From Streptomyces sp. MP131-18 (GTDB taxonomy: Bacteria; Actinomycetota; Actinomycetes; Streptomycetales; Streptomycetaceae): a stretch of DNA of 46,868 bases. The position numbers and the translations under genes are program-made. Below, in pieces: positions 40,252 through 46,868 of this stretch. Location of the stretch: positions 1-46,868 of the forward strand of contig NZ_LZNS01000002.1 in the NCBI RefSeq assembly GCF_001984575.1. The letters run 5' to 3'. The notes under the pieces are model-generated. The model saw only the letters and a program-made list of their open reading frames with translations. It made no database searches and was not told the DNA's origin. Within the stretch, counting starts at the first letter, position 1. Each line of letters opens with the position of its first letter.

Positions 40252-40500
40252 GTGGCCTACCGCATCACCTATGTCGGACTGGCCGACGTCACCCGTACCC
40301 GGCTGCCGAAGGACCGACGCCAGGCTCTGGACGAGGCGATGAGCCGCACGATTGGCCACGATCCCTACGGCCACGGCTCCAACGCGCCCAAGAAGGGCGA
40401 GCGCGACTACCGCCAGGCCGTAGTCGCGGACATGCTCGTCGTGTACTACGTCAGCGCCTCGGTGCTCACGGTCACTGCCGTCAAGCTCATCAACCTCTGA
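40252..40500 (+). CDS. RelE/ParE-type toxin
   Basis: 82 aa from GTG 40252. It has the short beta-alpha toxin layout: YRITYVGLADVTRTRLP, a helix with RRQALDEAMSRTIGHDPYG, then DYRQAVVADMLVVYYVSASV, split across strands, and a final VTAVKLINL. RelE members cut ribosome-bound mRNA and ParE members poison gyrase; which applies is unclear. The pair would stabilise the plasmid. Confidence 0.75.
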   Translation: MAYRITYVGLADVTRTRLPKDRRQALDEAMSRTIGHDPYGHGSNAPKKGERDYRQAVVADMLVVYYVSASVLTVTAVKLINL

Positions 40501-40581
40501 CCGCCGCGGTTTGCAGTCTCCGGCGCATGGCGCATCTCGGTTCGCACTGCGGGCCGCAGGTAGGAGACCTACTGTGTCGTC

Positions 40582-40821
40582 ATGGCGACACAGACGGAAC
40601 TGATCGAGTACTACGAGAAGTTGGCCGGTGCGTGGGCGAAACGAGCCCAGGCCGCCGGGGACGATCCAGCCATCGCGGCCTCCCTCGCCCAGACCTACGC
40701 CACCCTCGCCCTCACTACCGCGCTGAAGCAGAACTCTGCACGGACATCCCTCTTCGGTCAGGGCATCGATGCGCTCATCGGCGCCATGACCAAGCTGACG
40801 CGCAAGCTCCCAGCGCAGTGA
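40582..40821 (+). CDS. Small helical hypothetical protein
   Basis: 79 aa from ATG 40582, without a strong ribosome site. Two helices (LIEYYEKLAGAWAKRA and SLAQTYATLALTTALKQ) suggest a small helical bundle. It is separate from the toxin pair by 81 bases and followed by a weak dyad at 40909. Function unknown. Confidence 0.55.
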   Translation: MATQTELIEYYEKLAGAWAKRAQAAGDDPAIAASLAQTYATLALTTALKQNSARTSLFGQGIDALIGAMTKLTRKLPAQ

Positions 40822-40908
40822 CGTAGCGCCATGATTCCCTCGGCGCAGGCGCGGCCGATGGTCGCCGCACCCGGGGCATGGTCGAGGGCTGCTCGCTCGG
40901 ATGGAGTA

Positions 40909-40935
40909 CCTCACCGGGTTGTCTGAACGGTGAGG
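40909..40935 (+). terminator. Weak dyad
   Basis: CCTCACCG (40909-40916) and CGGTGAGG (40928-40935) in the 279-base gap before the CoiA-like gene. Terminator or operator; nothing else is evident in the gap. Confidence 0.4.
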
Positions 40936-41100
40936 CATCCCGTTGCCCAGCCTGGCGTGACGGAACCGCGTCGGATCCGTCCGCGCTGGCGATCGGCGTC
41001 ACCAGTCCTGGTTCGCGTGACGACGGGACGTGAAAGCTGCGATCGACTGCGCAACCAGCACCTCGGTTGCCATGATGGATTGGGACGAAAGGTGGGGTTC

Positions 41101-42774
41101 GTGCGGGGTGACGGGCGGCAGATTCAGACCGCGGTTCTGGGCAGTGCGGGCTCCGAGGAGCCGCTGATGCTGCCGCTGGAGGCCATCGAGCTGGAAACTT
41201 TCCGCCGGCGGTACGAGCGCGACACGTTCTGGTGCGGGCTGCTGCTCGGCGGCTGCGGCGGTGAGCTGACGACGAAGCTCTACACCGACCGGGTATGCCA
41301 CTTCGCTCACCACCCGGGCCCGGACGGGATGGCACGCGAGTGCGGACGCCGAGCCCGTGGCGTCTCCAGCGCGGATCACCTGTATGTGAAGTCCGCGGCC
41401 GCCAGCTGGTTCCGGGACAAGGGGGAGCGGGTCGACATCGGCTTCGCCGGGCAGGACGGGGTGCCGATCGGCTCGGTGGTGGACATCCTCTCCCCGCGCG
41501 GCGTCCTTCGCGTGCATCTGGACCGGGCGACGCCGCCGGTGTGGGATCAGGACGGCAGCGAGCCCGTGCTGGGAGTGGCCATTCCGGTGGACTCGGAGAC
41601 CCTGATCCGCCGCTGGTACGTGCACCGCATCCGGCTGGACAGCGAAGGGGCCGCCCGACGGGTCCGGATCGGCACCGAGGCGTTCGCACGGCCCACCGAG
41701 TGGTTCGCCCTGGACGACTGCGAGATGACCGACCGCGGCCTGTCCACCCCGGCCGTGGAGCGGATCGTCCGCGAGCGCACCACACGGCCCGCCCGAGCCT
41801 GGCCCGCGAAGAAGCCTCGGAAGGGCCCGGACCCGCAGGGGCGGGCGCGGTTCCTGCTGCGGCAGTTGGCCGATGCCCGCAAGGTGGAGGCCGTCGTCGT
41901 TGTGACCAGGGTGTGCCGCGACATCGCCGCAGTCACAGGCCTGGACGCAGAGTTGAAGGAGCAGCTGACAGCCGCAGTGGCTGACGCGCAGGACTGGTTG
42001 GGCCAGCAGGCCGAAGTCCGCCGTGACCTCTTCTCCCGCCTCGCCGACGCGGTGGCCGGCGGACAGACGAAAGAAGCTCGTGTGCTGCTGATCCGGGTCA
42101 ACGCCACCGCCAGCCACGACCGGACCGAAGAGGAGGACGACATCGTCGGCACGGCCGCCGACTACCTTGACGCTGTCGCCTCCGCCGCCGCCGACCGCGT
42201 GAAGGCTCTGCTCTCAGACCTCCGCCGCCGCCGCCGTTTCGACATGTCGGCCACGGAACTCCGCTTGCTGGTGCAGGAAATCATCCAGGCGGCCGCCCAG
42301 GCGGGTGAGCTCCTTGGGACGTATGAGAAGTCCCAGATCGCTGCCTGGACGGCACGTATGGGCCTGGGGACACCGACTCCGACTTCGGCTCGTGCACCGG
42401 CAGCCAGCGCCCCGGCCGGGCGCAGGACGCAGCGCAGACCCCTGCACGCTCAGGTGGCACGACGCCACTGGTACAAGAGCAGCTGCCCGCGCTGCCAGGC
42501 CGGCAAAGGCGAGAACTGCGTCATCGACGACGAGGCCCGCACCGGCGAAGTGCGGAACGTGCCCCACAACGAGCGCCTGCAGCTGATCGTGGACGAACGC
42601 AAGGCCCAGCAGAAGAGAACGCGCCCGTGGCGGGTGTACGAGGTCACCTGCCCCGACTGCGGCCAAGGCGATGGCGAGCGGTGCAGGACACCAGGTGGAC
42701 CACACCGCTCACGTGTCGAGCGGGCCAAGACGTTCACCCAGCTCAAAAAGCCGCGGCCTGAAGCAATGGCGTGA
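41101..42774 (+). CDS. CoiA-like protein with two C-terminal zinc modules
   Basis: 557 aa from GTG 41101, preceded by AAGGTGGGG; the frame is open further upstream but with poor codon use. Residues 40-115 have FWCGLLLGGCGGEL, VCHFAHHPG, REC and SSADHLYVKSAAASWF, the CoiA-like competence pattern (zinc site plus nuclease start). A long helical middle leads to two CPxC...C modules (CPRCQAGKGENC and CPDCGQGDGERC, each followed by H/R residues). It likely handles incoming or damaged DNA; whether it cleaves is unknown. Confidence 0.7.
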   Translation: MRGDGRQIQTAVLGSAGSEEPLMLPLEAIELETFRRRYERDTFWCGLLLGGCGGELTTKLYTDRVCHFAHHPGPDGMARECGRRARGVSSADHLYVKSAAASWFRDKGERVDIGFAGQDGVPIGSVVDILSPRGVLRVHLDRATPPVWDQDGSEPVLGVAIPVDSETLIRRWYVHRIRLDSEGAARRVRIGTEAFARPTEWFALDDCEMTDRGLSTPAVERIVRERTTRPARAWPAKKPRKGPDPQGRARFLLRQLADARKVEAVVVVTRVCRDIAAVTGLDAELKEQLTAAVADAQDWLGQQAEVRRDLFSRLADAVAGGQTKEARVLLIRVNATASHDRTEEEDDIVGTAADYLDAVASAAADRVKALLSDLRRRRRFDMSATELRLLVQEIIQAAAQAGELLGTYEKSQIAAWTARMGLGTPTPTSARAPAASAPAGRRTQRRPLHAQVARRHWYKSSCPRCQAGKGENCVIDDEARTGEVRNVPHNERLQLIVDERKAQQKRTRPWRVYEVTCPDCGQGDGERCRTPGGPHRSRVERAKTFTQLKKPRPEAMA

Positions 42775-42787
42775 CGGCCGAAGAGCG

Positions 42788-43699
42788 TCATGCCCGGCGG
42801 TGACGCCAGTGCTGGTGCGCTTTCAGGACTTCGTAGCTCCACGCGGTTTGCTGCTCGGTCCGGGTGCTGCCGGTGGGAAGGCCGAGCTGTTGCGCGATCT
42901 GCGGGAATCGCGGGTTCATCTGCCTGTCGCGGATCGTGACCAGCGCGGACAGCAGCGGTTCGCCGGCTTCGCGTTCCTCGTCGACGAGCCAGAGCAGGAT
43001 ACTTTCGTCGTCGGGGTGCAGGCGGGGGAGCCCGGGCAGGTGTTTGCGGATCGCGGGCCAGCTGGTGGTGGCGCGGGCGCGGGCGGTCTGTTCGAGGAGC
43101 GGCCGAAGGTCGGTCGCGAGCTCCCACAACCGGCTCGTAGCGAGCAGCGCCGGGGCCTTGGCCCGGGCTGGCCTGCCCAAGGCGGGTGCCGGTCGGGGCG
43201 TGCGGGGAGTTGCTGCTTCGGCATCCGAGGACCAGACCGTCTTGCGGCGTTCCGGGACCGTGTCAGCCGCCGGCCGTGCCTTCGGGACCGCAGGCCGTCC
43301 GGGAGCCGGTCTCGCCTTCGGCCGTTCGCTGCGCGCCTGGCGTCGTTCCTCCTCGCGCCATTCTGGGGAAGCCAGGATCTCCTTGAAGACCTTCAGCTGG
43401 GCGCGTTGCTCTTTCGTCTTGCTCGGCGGTGCCTGCGCGGCCTGGCTCCAGGCGAGTTCGTACAAGCTGGCGGCCTCCGCCACCGTGTGGTTGTCGATCG
43501 CCCGCTGAAGTTCGGTGAGCGTGCCGTTCAGCGTGCGGCGGATGGAGGCGATGTCCATGGCCGTGAGCGTCGGCCGGCCAGTGGTCCGGCGACGGAAGTC
43601 GATCTGCCACGCGGCACCGCCGCTGAGCCGCACTCGCCCGCCCGGCAAGACAATCCCCCCACTCCGAGGCAGTGGCTGCCACATCGATCTGTCAGCCAT
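42788..43699 (-). CDS. Hypothetical protein convergent with the CoiA-like gene
   Basis: 303 aa from ATG 43699; an internal ATG at 43558 is also plausible. N-terminal helical repeats (RRTLNGTLTELQRAID), an Ala/Pro/Arg-rich linker (110-175) and a helical C-terminal domain ending in RFPQIAQQLGLP and AWSYEVLKAHQ. The stop lies 13 bases from the convergent stop. No family recognised. Confidence 0.6.
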   Translation of the reverse strand: MADRSMWQPLPRSGGIVLPGGRVRLSGGAAWQIDFRRRTTGRPTLTAMDIASIRRTLNGTLTELQRAIDNHTVAEAASLYELAWSQAAQAPPSKTKEQRAQLKVFKEILASPEWREEERRQARSERPKARPAPGRPAVPKARPAADTVPERRKTVWSSDAEAATPRTPRPAPALGRPARAKAPALLATSRLWELATDLRPLLEQTARARATTSWPAIRKHLPGLPRLHPDDESILLWLVDEEREAGEPLLSALVTIRDRQMNPRFPQIAQQLGLPTGSTRTEQQTAWSYEVLKAHQHWRHRRA

Positions 43700-43848
43700 C
43701 GTTCACGGTGGGGCACCCACCGGGCGGGGCGCAAGACCATGGAAGGCGGGGCGCGGCCAGTTCATGGGAGCCGGCGCATCCGAGTGCCTGGCTGCGCCAG
43801 GATGACTGGCATGGCTATCACTGAGCCGATTGGGGAGATGAGCTGACT

Positions 43849-44451
43849 GTGGTGATGATGCGTACGGGCTGTCCGGTAGCCACCGGGCTGACGGTCGGGG
43901 AGTACAGCCGCCTGGCTCGGCTGCCGTTCGGCACGGACGAGCTGGAGAGGTTCACCTGGTGCGAACTGGAGGGCGGTCACGAAGGGTCGTGGCACTGGGC
44001 CCATGCCCAGACCACAGCGGATGGCACCTGGTGGCTGCGCTGGCATTCCACAGCCCGGGAACTGGTTACCCACCTGCCCTGCCCCGCCGATTCCGTGGAC
44101 CGGGCCCTGGTCGAATCAGAACCCTGCACCCTGCCGCGTGATCATGAGGGTCGGCACTCCTACGAGTTCGACATCCCCAAGGGTTCCCCCGGCCAGCATC
44201 CCGCGCTGACCGTCGGCGAGCTGCGGCGCGCACTGGAGGGACTGCAGGACGACACTCCCATTCGGATCGGTGCGGTCACCGCTGGTGTCCTCGTTCAAGG
44301 TGACGTCGAGTGTCTGTTGGCGGGCACCGATCTAGGCTCTGTCCGGGCGGAGGGCGCCAGCGGTGAGTTCGCTGGGTTCCGTAACGCGCTCGTACTGCTG
44401 GCTGGCCTTGGCCCATTTCCCGCGCCGTCCGAAGCCGGAGACGGCGAGTGA
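43849..44451 (+). CDS. Hypothetical protein with DUF6225-like C-terminus
   Basis: 200 aa from GTG 43849, with GGGGAG upstream. The N-terminal two thirds has CELEGGHEGSWHWAHAQ and a second CTLPRDHEGRHSYEFD, a duplicated Cys-His module. The C-terminus has LTVGELRRALEGLQDDTPIRI, broken by a turn, a pattern I associate with DUF6225. Function unknown. Confidence 0.65.
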   Translation: MVMMRTGCPVATGLTVGEYSRLARLPFGTDELERFTWCELEGGHEGSWHWAHAQTTADGTWWLRWHSTARELVTHLPCPADSVDRALVESEPCTLPRDHEGRHSYEFDIPKGSPGQHPALTVGELRRALEGLQDDTPIRIGAVTAGVLVQGDVECLLAGTDLGSVRAEGASGEFAGFRNALVLLAGLGPFPAPSEAGDGE

Positions 44452-44469
44452 GGGGACGAGAGGCTTCAG

Positions 44470-44492
44470 CCCTCCAGCAGGCTGTTGGAGGG
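44470..44492 (+). terminator. Hairpin after the DUF6225-like gene
   Basis: CCCTCCA and TGGAGGG arms 19 bases after the stop; the stem extends weakly into the loop. Confidence 0.55.
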
Positions 44493-44686
44493 CCGTTCAC
44501 CAGCCCTCATCCTGGACCGGCAACTGAGGTGCCGGCGTTCATCCGCGGTTGCTGTGACCGGCCCGGCGAGGGCGATGTGCCCGGGTGCTAGTGGGGGCTG
44601 GTCTTGTTCGTGCTCCTGGTCCCGTCCGGCTCGAGTCTGCCCCGGCTCGCCAGCCAAGGGTCTCAGCCACCGTGCCTGACTCTGTG

Positions 44687-44740
44687 CATGACGAACGCCT
44701 CGCCGAGGTGGATCAGGGGCGAGGCGAGGCGTTCGTCATG
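44687..44740 (-). terminator. Large hairpin terminator
   Basis: Perfect 18-base arms CATGACGAACGCCTCGCC and GGCGAGGCGTTCGTCATG with an 18-base loop that repeats part of the arm. It sits 2 bases from the stop of the leftward gene at 44743. Confidence 0.85.
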
Positions 44741-44742
44741 AT

Positions 44743-45078
44743 TTACCTCGTCATTTCCAGAGCCCACTCGGGCCGAGCTGCGTACTGCACGTCGGGGTGG
44801 CGGTCAATGAGTTCCTGGTGGATCTGGGGAACGTCCCGGCTATGGATCCTGTCGCCGATCTCCCGGAAGAAGGCGACCGTTTCTGACGGGTCCCAGCGGC
44901 TACGTGTGCTGCGCACCCGTGAGTACAGGCGATCCGCGCGGTGTACGGGGCCGTTATTTGAGCCCTGCGTGAGGCGTTGTTGGACGCCCTCTATCTGCTC
45001 GTTGGTACAGCCCTCTGCCCGCATGGCTTCCGTTATCGCGGCAAGGACTGATCTCAACAGCGGTGGCAGCTCAGACAC
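44743..45078 (-). CDS. Helical hypothetical protein
   Basis: 111 aa from GTG 45078, supported by GAGGAG; the long upstream open frame is not coding. Helical throughout, with IEGVQQRLTQGSNNGP and WDPSETVAFFREIGD. No catalytic or membrane feature. Followed by a strong terminator. Confidence 0.65.
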   Translation of the reverse strand: MSELPPLLRSVLAAITEAMRAEGCTNEQIEGVQQRLTQGSNNGPVHRADRLYSRVRSTRSRWDPSETVAFFREIGDRIHSRDVPQIHQELIDRHPDVQYAARPEWALEMTR

Positions 45079-45194
45079 TTGGCTCCTCTCGCGGGGGCGA
45101 CGGATCCAACCTGCCCGGCGACAGCGCTGCCTACTCAGATGCGAGCTGGCGGCGCTGAGGGCGGCAAGCCGGGCGGTGGGGATATAGGGCTGGT

Positions 45195-45329
45195 TTACGG
45201 GCTGTCGCTGGGCCTGGGTTCGGTGCGGCGCCTGCGGAGGGCTTTTAAGGCCCAGCGGCCGGCTGTGAGGGTGAGGGGGGCGGCCAGGCCGCCGAGGAAG
45301 TCGGGCAGTGAGGCGAGGAGGAGGTTCAC
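45195..45329 (-). CDS. 44-aa amphipathic protein
   Basis: GTG 45329 overlaps the upstream stop as GTGA. It has a hydrophobic N-terminus (NLLLASLPDFLGGLAAPLTL) followed by a basic tail (KALRRRRTEP), like a small membrane-associated peptide. Codon use is GC-rich and consistent. It is too short to assign. Confidence 0.55.
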   Translation of the reverse strand: MNLLLASLPDFLGGLAAPLTLTAGRWALKALRRRRTEPRPSDSP

Positions 45330-45577
45330 CGGCGTCGCCCGGTGGTGTCGGCGGCTGCGGTGGCTCGGGAGATGTGGCGGGTACCGAGGCGCTTGAGCTT
45401 GCGCCGCACCCGTTCGCCGTGGGTGGCGGGCAGTCCGGCGTCGATAGCCGCGTTCTCCCAGGAGTCGCCTGTGGTGGCCCAGGCGAGGGCGACGGTCTGT
45501 TCGTTCTCGGTGAGGCCGCGCAGGACGGCGGTGATGCGGTCGCTGAAGTCGTAGGCGTGTCCGGGGTATGTCGGCAT
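45326..45577 (-). CDS. Small sigma-region-4-like HTH protein
   Basis: 83 aa from ATG 45577, with AAAGGA upstream. The helix pattern DRITAVLRGLTENEQTVAL, then DSWENAAIDAGLPATHGERV, looks like an HTH of the sigma region 4/LuxR kind, with a basic C-terminus. It is the last gene before the right subtelomere and is coupled to the 44-aa gene. Likely DNA-binding; target unknown. Confidence 0.65.
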   Translation of the reverse strand: MPTYPGHAYDFSDRITAVLRGLTENEQTVALAWATTGDSWENAAIDAGLPATHGERVRRKLKRLGTRHISRATAAADTTGRRR

Positions 45578-46868
45578 GACCGGTCCTTTGTGTCGGTGGG
45601 GTTCGTCCACGTGTATTGGCGGGATGAGAGGGCCGGAACCGGCAATGAATCTTGCTTCGCGTGTGATCCGCTCCGGCGTCCTCGGTACCCCTCTAGCGAG
45701 TCGATGGCGCGGAAACGGGTTGTGCTCGCCGTTGCTGTCGGCTGGTGTTTGGGCCGGGGCTCCGTCCCGTCTGGCGCTGCCGTGGGGCTTGGAGCTGGGG
45801 GTTTTTGGCTTGCAAGCCGTCTTCGCACCTGCCTGCGCTGGCCCTCGTCGGGCTGGCCCGGGCCCTGCTCGCCGTCGACGTCCTCGTTGCCGGCGCCGCG
45901 GCCGCGCTGGCGGCCCCGACGTCGGCGTCGTCCTCGCCCTGGCGGGCCGCCAGCTCGCCCCCCGCTTCCCGGCCGGGGGGCGGCAGGCCTGGCCCTTCCC
46001 TTCCTTCCTCGAGCTCCCCGAGCTGCTGCCTGCGGCAGTCCCGGCGGCGGGGACGGTCGTGGACGTCGTCCTGGCCCTCGCCGCCGACGCTGGCCGCGGC
46101 GCCTGGCGGTCCGCCGGAGGCGGTCCGGCTGAATTTCCCCGGCCTATTCCGCCAGGAAAAGCCATATCTGAAATCACGTCAGGTCAGCATTCCTGACGCG
46201 CACTAGATGGAGCCACCACACACCGCTGCTGCAAGCAATCCCGGCCGCGCCGCTCGCAATTCTTGAAGCGGCCCCATAAAAGTCGCATCGGGCATTCTGA
46301 TACAGTGGTCAGTCCCACCTAGAACGAGAATCCAAGCCGCACCTGATAAACCCCGACAAGACCACCAAGACACCCCGGATAATCCACCCGCATAACCCTC
46401 GCCAGCGCCCCGGAAACCACCCCACCGAACAGCCCCACCACACGGGCCGAAGGCCCGCCCCACTTCCCACCCAGGCCCTCCCCGAGACACCCCACCCGCA
46501 CCCAAACACCCAGGTCAGGCACCCACTTGAAAACCAGAAACCTACATGACACCATCAACCGATGCACCCCACACCCTCAGCCCCGAAGGGGCCCACCACC
46601 CAACCCACCCCCACCACACCCTGGCGCCCGCCAACGGCGCGGCGCACCCAGCCACCCGAATTCCCTAAAAGGGAATTCCCGCTCTCCGAAGGAGAGCAAA
46701 ACCCCACCACCCCAACACCCAAGAATTCCCGACAGGGAATTCAAAACACGCCAACCAAGAGCCCCGAAGGGGCTCGACATAAACCCCCCAAGAATTCGCC
46801 GAAGGCGAATTCCGGTGGGCATGAATTCCGAAAGGAATTCAAATAGCGGCGCCAGCCGCTCCGCCCCC
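45578..46868. repeat. Right subtelomere and telomere (inverted repeat)
   Basis: From about 45807 to the end this is an imperfect inverted copy of the left end. GGCTTGCAAGCC is at 45807-45818 and CGTCAG-N10-CTGACG at 46177-46198. Hairpins at 46658-46678, 46681-46697, 46723-46742, 46759-46775, 46792-46812 and 46823-46840 mirror those on the left, most with GAA-type loops on this 3'-ending strand. The last 27 bases match the left end exactly. The stretch 45578-45806 holds the upstream region of the HTH gene and nothing else clear. No gene is called. Confidence 0.92.

Overview
The window looks like a complete linear plasmid of a high-GC actinomycete, most probably Streptomyces. The two ends are inverted copies of each other: 27 bases are identical, followed by about 1 kb of imperfect inverted repeat packed with short hairpins, as in actinomycete telomeres. 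Coding sequence is very GC-rich, with GTG starts, AGGAGG-type ribosome sites and many 1- or 4-base stop/start overlaps. I see no rRNA, tRNA, transposase, integrase, CRISPR array or recognisable antibiotic-resistance gene.

Layout. 1-960 is the left telomere and subtelomere. 1.0-8.3 kb holds accessory genes, including a 2H phosphoesterase (2'-5' RNA ligase family) and a replication-relaxation protein. 8.3-9.4 kb is gene-poor with hairpins and a cluster of GTTGGCA-type repeats. 9.4-16.4 kb is one leftward replication block: small ORF, GIY-YIG protein, Rep1-like protein with four iteron-like repeats inside its gene, DnaB helicase, 89-aa protein, family-B-polymerase-like telomere-associated protein (Tac-like), small Cys-rich acidic protein and HTH terminal-protein candidate (Tpc-like). 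Nearly every junction in it is an overlap. 16.5-18.1 kb has an XRE/TPR regulator and small partners.

18.3-27.4 kb is a conjugation region. A GntR/UTRA repressor is divergent from a rightward operon of a sigma-region-2-like protein, small proteins, a coiled-coil protein, a DUF2637 membrane protein, an RRQRL-type zinc protein and an FtsK-like TraB translocase. A dyad array of ten GGAACC/GGTTCC units lies immediately after traB, where TraB-recognised clt loci are found in other Streptomyces plasmids. 27.4-37.3 kb is a rightward accessory region: a Pycsar-type membrane effector, small membrane and zinc proteins, DUF6197 and DUF6919 proteins, a WhiB protein, Lsr2-type DNA-binding proteins, two HNH proteins, a plasmid-borne sliding clamp (DnaN) and a DUF4406/deoxyribosyltransferase-like protein. 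Five copies of a 49-54 bp GC-rich dyad separate genes here.

37.4-40.5 kb holds partition genes (ParA plus a ParB-like partner), an Mrr-like endonuclease and a toxin-antitoxin pair. 40.6-45.6 kb has a CoiA-like zinc protein and small hypothetical genes. 45.6-46.87 kb is the right subtelomere and telomere.

Taken together the genes suggest a self-contained linear replicon: internal iteron-driven initiation (Rep1-like plus DnaB), end patching by a dedicated polymerase-like/terminal-protein pair, TraB-type double-stranded transfer, ParA partition and a toxin-antitoxin module. All names are read from sequence motifs without database searches.
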